From NCBI GenBank assembly GCA_002729875.1, contig PBZD01000129.1, forward strand, positions 1 through 63,597: a stretch of DNA of 63,597 nucleotides, given 5' to 3'. Below the pieces are notes generated by a model. It was not told where the DNA came from, made no database searches, and saw only the letters and a program-made list of their open reading frames with translations. Shown here piece by piece: positions 55,488 through 63,597 of this stretch. A program made the position numbers and the translations under genes. Position 1 is the stretch's first letter. Every line of letters begins with the position of its first letter. The DNA is from Chromatiales bacterium. Its GTDB lineage: Bacteria > Pseudomonadota > Gammaproteobacteria > Steroidobacterales > GCA-2729495.

Positions 55488-57200
55488 CTAGCGCAAGAAA
55501 CCCATACTTTCCAGCTTCACAAGAATGCGGTGCGCGGCCAGGTCAGGGCTCAGGTCGGCCGTATCTATGTAGACCTCAGGATTCTCCGGAGCCTCGTAAG
55601 GATCGGAAATACCGGTGAACTCCTTGATGATGCCGGCCCGTGCCTTGGCATACAAACCCTTGCGATCACGCTGTTCACAAACCTCGACCGAGGTTGCAAC
55701 ATGAATCTCAACAAACCCGCCGAAAGCCTCATTCATCTCGCGCACAGCACGGCGAGTCGATGTATACGGCGCAATCGGCGCACAAATCGCAATACCGCCA
55801 TTCTTGCAAATTTCTGAAGCCACATAGCCGATACGCAGGATGTTCAGGTCGCGATGCTCTTTAGAAAAACCGAGTTCACTCGACAGCGTCTTGCGCACAT
55901 GGTCGCCGTCGAGCAAGGTAACCGGTCGATCGCCCGTTTCCAGCAGCTTGACCAGTAATGCGTTAGCGATTGTCGATTTGCCGGAACCGGATAAACCGGT
56001 AAAGAAAATGGTGGCACCCTGCTTGTGACGTGGTGGATAAGACTTGCGCAACTCCTCGACAACCTTCGGATAAGAAAACCATGCCGGGATTTCAAGACCT
56101 TGCTGCAGGCGACGACGGAATTCAGTACCGGAAATATTAAGCACGGTCTGATCCTCGGTGGTCTGATCGATCGGCATGTATTCGGCACGCTCCTCGACGT
56201 AAACCATTAACTGAAACGGCACCATTGTGATGCCCAGTTCATCTGCATACTCCTTCATCAATTCCTGCGCATCGTACGGACCATAAAACGGTTCGTCATT
56301 CGAATCATTGCCCGGACCGGCATGATCACGACCCACGATAAAGTGCGTGCAACCATAGTTCTTGCGAATCAGCGCATGCCACAGCGCCTCCCGCGGGCCA
56401 CCCATGCGCATCGCAAGATTCAGCAGGCTCAGGCCAGTCGTCTGCTCGGGGTATTGCTCGAGCAGGTGCTCATAACAACGCACGCGGGTGTAGTGATCGA
56501 TATCGCCAGGCTTGGTCATGCCGACAACCGGCTGAATCAACAGGTTTGCTTCATGTTCCTTCGCGGCGAGAAAGGTCAGTTCCTGATGTGCACGGTGCAT
56601 CGGATTACGGGTCTGGAACGCGACGACCTTGCGCCAGCCGAGTTTCTTGAAACGGGCCCGCATCTCGGCCGGCGTATCACGCAGCGCCTTGAAATCGTAG
56701 TGCATCGGAGCTTCGACACCTTTGAGTTTGCCGCCGATGTAAACCGGGTGGGCAATATTCATCAAATAGTTCACGGCCGGGTGCTTAACGTCTTCGCTGC
56801 CAAACACGAGTTTTGCTTCACGCACCTTGTCCGGTGTCCAGTTATCGCTGACTTCGAGCGTGGCGATTAATACACCTTCCTTGTCGCGCAACGCAATTGT
56901 CTCACCCTGCTCGAGCGAACCGGCAAACTCTGCGGTCACATCAAGCGTGATCGGCATCGGCCACAGAATGCCGTCCGGCAAGTGCATATCCTTAACCACA
57001 GCGTCGTATTCAGCCTCGGTCAGGAACCCGTCGAGCGGTGAAAATGCACCGTTAAGCAGTAATTCAATATCGCAAACCTGCCGATCGGTCAGGTCCCAGG
57101 ACTTGTAATCACGACCGCGCTGTTTTTCCTGTTCAGCTTCGGTCTCGTTCAAATACAGATCTTTTAATATGCCGCCGTGCGGCTCTTTGAAGGCACCCAT
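55488..57200 (-). CDS. sat: Bifunctional ATP sulfurylase / adenylylsulfate kinase
   Basis: 570 residues with two complete domains. ATP sulfurylase (about 1-390): the AMP/sulfate motif QTRNPMHRAH at 196-205 and GRDHAG at 290-295. APS kinase (about 395-570): P-loop GLSGSGKST at 402-410 and DGDHVR. Family knowledge: such SAT-APSK fusions make PAPS in two steps from sulfate; sulfur oxidisers use the SAT direction in reverse. It differs from the heterodimeric CysDN of Escherichia coli. It lies downstream of ssb behind a terminator and immediately before miaB, which suggests its own promoter. Together with CysI at the window start it supports assimilatory sulfate reduction. Confidence 0.94.
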   Translation of the reverse strand: MGAFKEPHGGILKDLYLNETEAEQEKQRGRDYKSWDLTDRQVCDIELLLNGAFSPLDGFLTEAEYDAVVKDMHLPDGILWPMPITLDVTAEFAGSLEQGETIALRDKEGVLIATLEVSDNWTPDKVREAKLVFGSEDVKHPAVNYLMNIAHPVYIGGKLKGVEAPMHYDFKALRDTPAEMRARFKKLGWRKVVAFQTRNPMHRAHQELTFLAAKEHEANLLIQPVVGMTKPGDIDHYTRVRCYEHLLEQYPEQTTGLSLLNLAMRMGGPREALWHALIRKNYGCTHFIVGRDHAGPGNDSNDEPFYGPYDAQELMKEYADELGITMVPFQLMVYVEERAEYMPIDQTTEDQTVLNISGTEFRRRLQQGLEIPAWFSYPKVVEELRKSYPPRHKQGATIFFTGLSGSGKSTIANALLVKLLETGDRPVTLLDGDHVRKTLSSELGFSKEHRDLNILRIGYVASEICKNGGIAICAPIAPYTSTRRAVREMNEAFGGFVEIHVATSVEVCEQRDRKGLYAKARAGIIKEFTGISDPYEAPENPEVYIDTADLSPDLAAHRILVKLESMGFLR

Positions 57201-57247
57201 TTCTCTTTTCCAATTTTTCCTTGAATATGTTTGTGGTATTTCATGAC

Positions 57248-57277
57248 AAAACCGGCGTACCGTAAACGGTACGCCGG
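57248..57277 (-). terminator. Rho-independent terminator after ssb
   Basis: Perfect 11-base arms (57252-57262 and 57267-57277, CCGGCGTACCG / CGGTACGCCGG) with a four-base loop; on the minus strand it is followed by TTTT. It separates ssb from the sulfate-activation gene. Confidence 0.75.
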
Positions 57278-57312
57278 AATATCTTGCATAAATTTATAAC
57301 GTTGTGTTTGTC

Positions 57313-57762
57313 TCAGAACGGGATGTCGTCATCGATTACCGGTTCTGACAGCGGTGCGGCTGCGGCCGGTTTTGACGCGCCACCCTGGTAACCACCCTGG
57401 CCAGAAGCATCCATGCCGGCGCCGCCACGGCCACCGAGCATCTGCATATCGCGAACCTTGATCTCGGTCGTGTAACGGTCATTACCTTCCTTGTCCTGCC
57501 ATTTGCGCGTTTGCAGTTCGCCCTCGACATAAATCTGCGAACCTTTTTTCAGGTATTCGCCGGCGATCTCCGCCAGACGGTTGAAGAACACCAGCCGGTG
57601 CCATTCGGTCTTCTCGACCTGCTCACCCGTTTGCTTGTCCTTCCATGCGGCTGTTGTCGCGAGACTGCAATTCACCACGGCACTACCGCTGGGCATATAA
57701 CGGGTATCCGGATCCTGTCCGAGATTACCAACCAAAATGACTTTGTTTACGCCGCGCGCCAT
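57313..57762 (-). CDS. ssb: Single-stranded DNA-binding protein
   Basis: 149 residues. The OB-fold N-terminus [41 protein letters not shown] and the [19 protein letters not shown] segment (each in part) are standard, followed by a Gly/Ala-rich linker and the acidic tip VIDDDIPF that recruits partner proteins. It is divergent from uvrA, as in Escherichia coli, with 265 bases between the two starts. Confidence 0.97.
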   Translation of the reverse strand: MARGVNKVILVGNLGQDPDTRYMPSGSAVVNCSLATTAAWKDKQTGEQVEKTEWHRLVFFNRLAEIAGEYLKKGSQIYVEGELQTRKWQDKEGNDRYTTEIKVRDMQMLGGRGGAGMDASGQGGYQGGASKPAAAAPLSEPVIDDDIPF

Positions 57763-58027
57763 CTCAAACCCCTATAACTTATTGATTTAATAAACCATTC
57801 CTTAAATTCCCTCTGCCGCCATTCGGCGAGGGGAGCATATTGTATGCCCACAAACGGAAAAAGACACCATCGAATCTTGCATAAGTTAATAAATTTAAGT
57901 CATGGCTGGCCCGGAGGTGTAAAAGCCCATTTTTAGCACCCCTTTTTGGTTGCAGTTCTGAAAAGACGTATAGTTAACGGTTCGCCCCATAACCGAGCAG
58001 TTTGACCGGCCATAACGACCCAGGATC
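57763..58027. other. Divergent ssb-uvrA intergenic region
   Basis: 265 bases carrying the promoters of both genes. A short imperfect stem (around 57812-57833) and an A/T-rich stretch are present. I looked for a LexA box of the CTGT-N8-ACAG type, expected in many Gammaproteobacteria at this position, and saw none. Confidence 0.5.
57946..57974 (+). promoter_or_regulatory. Candidate uvrA promoter
   Basis: TTGGTT (57946-57951), a 17-base spacer and TATAGT (57969-57974), about 47 bases before the uvrA start from the expected transcription start. Confidence 0.45.
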
Positions 58028-60880
58028 ATGAAGACCATAAGTATTCGCGGCGCCCGAACTCATAATCTCGGCAACATCGATCTGGATTTGCCGCGTGATC
58101 AATTGATTGTTATCACCGGTTTGTCCGGTTCAGGCAAGTCATCACTGGCTTTTGACACGATTTATGCAGAAGGGCAACGACGCTATGTCGAATCGCTGTC
58201 GGCCTATGCCCGCCAGTTCCTGTCAATGATGGAAAAACCGGATATCGACCATATCGAAGGCCTGTCGCCGGCGATTTCGATTGAACAGAAATCAACCTCA
58301 CACAACCCGCGTTCGACGGTCGGCACTGTCACCGAAATCTATGACTACCTGCGATTGCTGTTTGCCCGCACCGGCCGGCCGCGTTGCCCCGATCACGGCG
58401 AGGACCTTGCCGCACAGACGATCAGCCAGATGGTCGACCGGGTCATGGCATTCGAGCCTGGTACACGACTGATGATGCTGGCACCCATTGTTCAGGATCG
58501 TAAAGGTGAACACTTACAGCTACTAACCGACCTGCAATCACAAGGCTTCGTGCGGGCGCGGATCGATGGCGAAGTATACGAACTGGATGACCCGCCTAAG
58601 CTCGACCTGCGTCGCAAACACACCATCGAGGTCGTCGTTGACCGTTTCAAGATCCACGCAGATCTCGCATTGCGACTTGCCGAATCATTCGAGACCACCC
58701 TGAAACTTGCCGATGGACTGGCCAAAATTGCCCCGATAAAGGGCCAGGGTGAAGAATTACTGTTTTCCGACCGCTTCGCCTGCCCGATCTGCAGCTACAG
58801 CATTTCCGAGCTGGAACCACGGCTGTTCTCTTTTAACAATCCGCTCGGTGCATGCCCGAGCTGCGATGGTCTTGGCGTTCGCCAGTTCTTCGATGCCGAA
58901 CGGGTCGTCAAGCATCCGCAACTCAGCCTGGCCGGTGGCGCAATCCGTGGCTGGAACCGGCGCAATGCATATTACTTCCAGTTGATCCAGTGCCTGGCCG
59001 GCCACTACAGTTTTGACGTCGAGACACCTTTTGAGGAACTCGATGAAACCACCCGCAACATGCTGCTAACCGGCAGCGGCGATGAAAAAATTGATTTTCA
59101 TTACCGCAGCCCACGCGGTGCACAGGTCAAACGGACACATCGTTTCGAGGGCATTCTGCCGAACCTGGAACGGCGTTACCGGGAAACCGACTCGACAATG
59201 GTGCGCGAGGAACTCGCGAAATATCTAAGCATCCAGACGTGCCCGGACTGTCATGGCACCCGACTGAACACGGCCGCGCGTAACGTCTTTATCAGTGATC
59301 GTTCGATCCCGGAAATCACCTCGATGTCGATCAGCCAGGCACTTGCATTTTTTGACGGCCTGAAACTGACCGGCTGGCGCGGCGAGGTGGCGGCAAAGAT
59401 TTTCAAGGAGATTCATGACCGGCTAAAATTTCTTGGCGATGTCGGCCTCGAATACTTAAGCCTGGATCGCAGCGCGGAAACATTGTCGGGCGGTGAAGCA
59501 CAGCGCATCCGACTGGCCAGCCAGATCGGTTCGGGCCTGGTCGGTGTCATGTATATCCTTGATGAACCCTCCATCGGCCTGCACCAGCGCGATAACCGAC
59601 GCCTGCTGAACACACTGATACACCTGCGCGATCTCGGCAATACCGTGATTGTTGTGGAGCACGATGCCGAAGCAATCCTGTCTGCCGATCATGTTGTGGA
59701 TCTCGGCCCCGGCGCCGGCATTCACGGCGGCACAATCATCGCCCAGGGAACCCCGGCGGACATACTGCACAATCCGGCATCACTGACCGGGCAATACCTG
59801 TCGGGCAACACAAAAATTGAAATGCCACAGACTCGTTGCCAGATCGATCCGCAACTGATATTGACCATCAAGGGTGCGCGCGGCAACAACCTGCGCAGTA
59901 TTGATGTCGACATACCGTTGCGCGTCATGACCTGTGTAACCGGCGTATCCGGTTCGGGCAAGTCGACGCTGATCAACGACACCTTGTATAAAGCTGCCGC
60001 CGAATCAATTAATAAAAGCAGCCATGATCCCGCGCCGCACGGCAAACTCATCGGCCTCGAACACATCGACCGCATTATTGAGATCAGCCAGAAACCGATC
60101 GGCCGAACCCCGCGTTCCAACCCGGCGACTTATTCAGGTCTGTTTACCGCCGTCCGTGACCTGTTTGCCGGCACCCAGGAAGCGCGTTCACGCGGCTTGA
60201 AACCCGGTCGTTTCAGCTTCAACGTCAAGGGCGGCCGCTGCGAATCATGTCAGGGTGATGGTCTTATCCGAGTCGAGATGCATTTCCTGCCGGACGTGTA
60301 TGTGCCTTGTGACGTCTGTAAAGGACAGCGGTATAACCGCGAAACCCTCGAAATCAAGTACAAGGGAAAGAATATTCATGAGGTGCTCGACATGACCGTC
60401 GAGGACGCCCATGTGTTTTTCAAGAATGTACCGGTTATTGCACGCAAACTTCAAACGTTGCTCGATGTCGGATTGTCCTATATAAAACTGGGGCAGAACG
60501 CGACGACCCTGTCAGGTGGCGAAGCACAGCGGGTTAAACTTGCCAAGGAACTGTCCAAGCGGGCAACCGGCAACACCTTATATATACTCGACGAACCAAC
60601 CACCGGCCTGCACTTTCATGATATCGCTCATCTGCTTGAAGTGCTGCAACGACTGCGTGATCAGGGCAACACCATCGTTATCATTGAGCACAATCTCGAT
60701 GTCATCAAAACAGCGGACTGGATTATCGATCTTGGACCGGAAGGTGGTGATGGTGGCGGCCTGCTCGTCGCCGAGGGAACACCGGAAACAGTCGCCGCAA
60801 TTTCGCATTCATTCACCGGTCAGTACCTGGCACCTGTACTGGAAAAGGATAATAAAAACCGAATCCGACAAACCGGATGA
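58028..60880 (+). CDS. uvrA: Excinuclease ABC subunit A
   Basis: 950 residues. Two ABC ATPase modules: Walker A at 31-39 (GLSGSGKSS) and near 639-647 (GVSGSGKST), signatures LSGGEAQR near 487 and 828. Two zinc modules: CPIC...CPSC near 252-280 and CESC...CDVC near 738-764, the latter the DNA-binding finger. It recognises damaged DNA and loads UvrB. The next gene, trpS, converges and ends 37 bases away. Confidence 0.98.
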   Translation: MKTISIRGARTHNLGNIDLDLPRDQLIVITGLSGSGKSSLAFDTIYAEGQRRYVESLSAYARQFLSMMEKPDIDHIEGLSPAISIEQKSTSHNPRSTVGTVTEIYDYLRLLFARTGRPRCPDHGEDLAAQTISQMVDRVMAFEPGTRLMMLAPIVQDRKGEHLQLLTDLQSQGFVRARIDGEVYELDDPPKLDLRRKHTIEVVVDRFKIHADLALRLAESFETTLKLADGLAKIAPIKGQGEELLFSDRFACPICSYSISELEPRLFSFNNPLGACPSCDGLGVRQFFDAERVVKHPQLSLAGGAIRGWNRRNAYYFQLIQCLAGHYSFDVETPFEELDETTRNMLLTGSGDEKIDFHYRSPRGAQVKRTHRFEGILPNLERRYRETDSTMVREELAKYLSIQTCPDCHGTRLNTAARNVFISDRSIPEITSMSISQALAFFDGLKLTGWRGEVAAKIFKEIHDRLKFLGDVGLEYLSLDRSAETLSGGEAQRIRLASQIGSGLVGVMYILDEPSIGLHQRDNRRLLNTLIHLRDLGNTVIVVEHDAEAILSADHVVDLGPGAGIHGGTIIAQGTPADILHNPASLTGQYLSGNTKIEMPQTRCQIDPQLILTIKGARGNNLRSIDVDIPLRVMTCVTGVSGSGKSTLINDTLYKAAAESINKSSHDPAPHGKLIGLEHIDRIIEISQKPIGRTPRSNPATYSGLFTAVRDLFAGTQEARSRGLKPGRFSFNVKGGRCESCQGDGLIRVEMHFLPDVYVPCDVCKGQRYNRETLEIKYKGKNIHEVLDMTVEDAHVFFKNVPVIARKLQTLLDVGLSYIKLGQNATTLSGGEAQRVKLAKELSKRATGNTLYILDEPTTGLHFHDIAHLLEVLQRLRDQGNTIVIIEHNLDVIKTADWIIDLGPEGGDGGGLLVAEGTPETVAAISHSFTGQYLAPVLEKDNKNRIRQTG

Positions 60881-60917
60881 TTTCGGCACAATATCCTGTG
60901 CACTACGTTCGTCTGCG

Positions 60918-61940
60918 CTAACCTAATGGGCGAATACCGACAGCAGTTCGAACCTCGGCAATGAACGGCGCGGCAATTTCTCTGGCTCGGACAGCGCCTT
61001 TTTGAAGTACGCTCTCAATATACCCCGGATCTGCAAGCAACCGATTGTACTCTTCGCGCGCGCCAGACAAGTGCTCATTAAGGTACTCAAATAATTCCTG
61101 CTTGAGTTGACCCCAACCGATGCCATCGGCAAAACGCTGCCTCATGATTTCAATGTCTGTCTCACCCGCGAAGGCCTGGTAGATCTCAAATAATGCACAC
61201 TCTTTTGTTTCCTTGGGTTCACCAGGCTCCAGTGAATTAGTTTTAATTTTCATAATTAATTTACGAAACTTTTTCTCGGTCACAAACAGAGGAATGGTGT
61301 TGTTATAACTCTTACTCATCTTGCGCCCATCGAGACCGGACAACACAGCTGTGTTGTCATCAATAATCGCTTCGGGCAGAACAAACAGTTCCTTGAAGTT
61401 ATGATTGAAGCGCTGCGCAATATCCCGCGCCATCTCAACGTGTTGTTTCTGATCTTTACCGACCGGAACCCGGTGCGCATTGAATAACAGAATATCAGCA
61501 GCCATTAGCACCGGATAACAAAATAGCGCCATCGTGATGCCCTTGTCTGGCTCCCGCGAACCACTTTCCTCGTTAACTGCGACCGCAGCCTTGTAGGCAT
61601 GTGCGCGGTTCATCAGGCCCTTTGCCGTGACCGAGTTCAGGATCCACATCAATTCCGGTATCTCGGGAATATCCGACTGCCGGTAGAAAATAGCCCGATC
61701 AGTATCCAGCCCCAAAGCAAGCCAGGTTGCCGCAATTTCCCGGCTCGACTGATGAACAGACTCGGGAGTCTGGTTCTTGACAAGCGCATGATAGTCGGCG
61801 AGAAAATAGAATGCATTGGTATCATCGTTATGGCTTGCAGCAATTGCTGGTCGTATGGCGCCAACATAATTACCAAGGTGAGGGGTGCCCGTCGTGGTCA
61901 CGCCGGTCAATACAGTATTCCTGGGGGTTTCGGTGTTCAT
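60918..61940 (-). CDS. trpS: Tryptophanyl-tRNA synthetase
   Basis: 340 residues, normal length. Class I motifs: [13 protein letters not shown] at 17-29 and KMSKS near 207-211 ([11 protein letters not shown]). The [10 protein letters not shown] segment and [23 protein letters not shown] (in part) line the active site. It charges tRNA-Trp. It is divergent from the dipeptidase gene with only 22 bases between the starts, so the promoters must overlap the coding ends. Confidence 0.97.
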   Translation of the reverse strand: MNTETPRNTVLTGVTTTGTPHLGNYVGAIRPAIAASHNDDTNAFYFLADYHALVKNQTPESVHQSSREIAATWLALGLDTDRAIFYRQSDIPEIPELMWILNSVTAKGLMNRAHAYKAAVAVNEESGSREPDKGITMALFCYPVLMAADILLFNAHRVPVGKDQKQHVEMARDIAQRFNHNFKELFVLPEAIIDDNTAVLSGLDGRKMSKSYNNTIPLFVTEKKFRKLIMKIKTNSLEPGEPKETKECALFEIYQAFAGETDIEIMRQRFADGIGWGQLKQELFEYLNEHLSGAREEYNRLLADPGYIESVLQKGAVRAREIAAPFIAEVRTAVGIRPLG

Positions 61941-61962
61941 GGGTAAATTATAGAGTAGTCGA

Positions 61963-63294
61963 ATGGCAACAACAGCTAATCAGACCCTCACGGCCTTGTA
62001 TCCGGCACATCTGGATACCGTTAAGGCACATTATGATGAAGCGCTGGCTGCCGCAGGATACGATTCCATTGCTATCGGCGCCGGCTCCAATATCTTCTTG
62101 TTTCTGGACGATCAGAGCTATCCGTTTAAGCCCAACCCGCATATTCTGCAATGGCTACCACTACTGCAACATCCTGAGTCGGTATTGCTGTATCGACCCG
62201 GCAGGAAACCCCGGCTGCTCATCTACCAACCCGACAACTATTGGTACGCACCACCCGAACTGCCGGACGAACCGTGGGCACAGCATTTCGACATCATGAC
62301 AGTACCGCTGTTAAATGACATCGATCAGGCGCTTATTCAGCTAGATGGCTGTGTAGCGTACCTGGGCGATACGGCGCAATGGCGTCATGATCCACCGCTT
62401 GCCGACCGGAACCCGGAAAAACTACTAAAACATCTGCATTATTACCGTCCATTTCGCAGCGGATATGAAATTGAATGTATTCGCCAGGCAACGGCCCTCG
62501 CCGTACCGGCACACCGGGCTGCCGAACAGGCATTTCGAGCCGGGGCCGCAGAATACGACATCCTGCTCACGTTTCTTGCCTCGAGCCAACATACCGAAAA
62601 CGAACTGCCGTATCCGGCAATCATCGCAAAAAACACGCATGGTGCCGTGCTGCATTATCAGCACTACGAGCGTGAACCAGGCGACAGCAATAGTCTGCTC
62701 ATCGACGCAGGCTGCAGTTGCAATGGCTATGCCAGCGACATCACCCGTACCTACAGTTATGCTCCGGGCGATTTTCAGGATCTCATTGACGGCCTCGACG
62801 ATATCCAGCGCCAACTCGTCAGCCGGATTGCCCCGAATATAAGCTTTGTGGATTTGCATGCCTGGGCACACGAGGCCATTGGCTCGCTGCTGCAGGCCAC
62901 GGGTATCATCACCAGCGCAATCACTGACCCGGTCGAAGCCGGCATCACGGCGGCTTTCTTCCCGCATGGTCTTGGTCACTACCTGGGGTTACAGGTTCAC
63001 GAAGTCGGCAGTTCATATGCCGACACAACCGGCACCGAGATTGAACGCTCGGCACGCCACCCGGCACTGCGATTAAACCGGACACTGGAAACAGGTCAGA
63101 TTCTGACCATCGAGCCGGGGATCTACTTTATCGACTCATTGCTGGACGATTTGCGCACCAAGCCGGCCGGCAAAGCCATCGACTGGGCAAAAGTGGCTGA
63201 TTTGAAAAAATTCGGCGGCATCCGAATAGAAGACAACGTCCTGATTACCGACCACGGACAGGAAAATCTGACCCGGCCGGTTTTTGCATTGTAA
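61963..63294 (+). CDS. pepQ: Xaa-Pro dipeptidase (M24B, PepQ-type)
   Basis: 443 residues, matching the 443 of Escherichia coli PepQ. Metal ligands: the two Asp of [19 protein letters not shown], the His of [16 protein letters not shown], and Glu residues in [11 protein letters not shown] and [11 protein letters not shown]. The N-terminal creatinase-like domain is present. It cleaves Xaa-Pro dipeptides and in some bacteria hydrolyses organophosphates. It is the second M24B peptidase of the window, separate from pepP in both length and domain start. Confidence 0.94.
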   Translation: MATTANQTLTALYPAHLDTVKAHYDEALAAAGYDSIAIGAGSNIFLFLDDQSYPFKPNPHILQWLPLLQHPESVLLYRPGRKPRLLIYQPDNYWYAPPELPDEPWAQHFDIMTVPLLNDIDQALIQLDGCVAYLGDTAQWRHDPPLADRNPEKLLKHLHYYRPFRSGYEIECIRQATALAVPAHRAAEQAFRAGAAEYDILLTFLASSQHTENELPYPAIIAKNTHGAVLHYQHYEREPGDSNSLLIDAGCSCNGYASDITRTYSYAPGDFQDLIDGLDDIQRQLVSRIAPNISFVDLHAWAHEAIGSLLQATGIITSAITDPVEAGITAAFFPHGLGHYLGLQVHEVGSSYADTTGTEIERSARHPALRLNRTLETGQILTIEPGIYFIDSLLDDLRTKPAGKAIDWAKVADLKKFGGIRIEDNVLITDHGQENLTRPVFAL

Positions 63295-63405
63295 ATGCCA
63301 CCCATACCTCACCAGAACTTATCTCGCGGCTGACCAGAAAACTTGAGCAACCTGCGGCGGAACATTCGATCGATCAGAACCGACTGAATATCAGTACTCT
63401 GCGCT
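63295..63405. other. Short intergenic gap between pepQ and the right-edge hydrolase
   Basis: 111 bases between two convergent genes. A small palindrome ACTGAATATCAGT (63382-63394) is the only structure seen; no hairpin followed by a T-run is evident. Confidence 0.4.
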
Positions 63406-63597
63406 TTAGTATGCTGCCAAAAATTGCAGTACATCCTGTTTCAACACCGGGGTCTGCTTATGGCGCATATTAAAAAAACCGTGCTGTGCTTGCGGGTAGA
63501 TCTTGCGCTCTACCGGAATGCCCCGGCTCTCAAGTTCCCGCGCATAGCAATCTGACGAATCACATAGAAAATCAATATCACCACCGCCAAGAAAACA
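63406..63597 (-). CDS. Alpha/beta hydrolase, C-terminal part (cut by window edge)
   Basis: The last 63 residues of a protein read from the right edge to a TAA at 63406-63408: it begins CFLGGGDIDFLCDSSDCYAR and ends LKQDVLQFLAAY. The motif YPQAQHGFFN holds the catalytic His of dienelactone-hydrolase-like alpha/beta hydrolases, and the GGGDIDFLCDSSD segment fits the strand carrying the catalytic Asp. The nucleophile lies outside the window. Identity below family level cannot be given. Confidence 0.7.
   Translation of the reverse strand, partial: CFLGGGDIDFLCDSSDCYARELESRGIPVERKIYPQAQHGFFNMRHKQTPVLKQDVLQFLAAY

Overview
The window is a gene-dense stretch of a gammaproteobacterial chromosome, probably from a marine or environmental lineage, with intermediate GC. 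The evidence for Gammaproteobacteria is the conserved ygfB-pepP / zapA / 6S RNA / fau neighbourhood, the rplM-rpsI pair, the yhdP-rng-maf-rlmH-rsfS-nadD-holA run, the leuS-lptE and lnt-corC-ybeY-phoH-miaB runs, a Vfr-like CRP, PmbA/TldD and YidD. No transposase, integrase, phage gene or CRISPR array was seen, so this is core chromosome with a few accessory insertions.

Layout. 1-3.1 kb: a MarR-type regulator running in from the left edge, then a sulfite-reductase set (DUF2849, CysI hemoprotein, DUF934). 3.1-10.2 kb, the most accessory-looking part: an RND/MMPL exporter with a (DDEF)n insert, a beta-propeller protein, a HAMP-GGDEF-EAL protein with altered catalytic motifs, an unrecognised helical protein and a DUF423 membrane protein. 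10.3-20.4 kb: a leftward run ygfB-pepP-gcvT-gcvH-gcvPA-gcvPB-pfkB-type kinase-large tandem Deg protease. 20.6-22.1 kb: rightward coiled-coil protein, zapA, 6S RNA and fau. 22.3-25.5 kb: a Lys/Ala/Arg-repeat histone H1-like protein, rpiA, tRNA-Gln(CUG), rpsI, rplM and a DUF481 outer-membrane protein.

25.7-34.7 kb: crp/vfr, rpe, djlA, purC, a YihY-type membrane protein, pmbA, purE, tldD and a nitrilase-family amidase. 34.7-47.7 kb: yhdP, rng, maf, rlmH, rsfS, nadD, holA, a Trm112-like protein, yidD, sufE, cysS, hisI, a membrane protein and lptE. 47.7-57.8 kb: leuS, lnt, corC, ybeY, phoH, miaB, a fused ATP sulfurylase/APS kinase and ssb. 58.0-63.6 kb: uvrA, trpS, a pepQ-type dipeptidase and the C-terminal end of an alpha/beta hydrolase cut by the right edge.

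Functional links. The two sulfur loci (CysI set and SAT-APSK fusion) together suggest assimilatory sulfate reduction, although reverse (oxidative) use of ATP sulfurylase is not excluded. The glycine cleavage genes form one compact operon with tightly coupled downstream genes. Features that stand out are the tandem protease/pseudoprotease Deg protein resembling eukaryotic Nma111p, the perfect 23-bp inverted repeat that includes the 3' end of tRNA-Gln, the near-pure KKKA/KRKV nucleoid protein, and two mutually exclusive hairpins ahead of hisI. I did not find a clearly new multi-gene defence or biosynthetic system.
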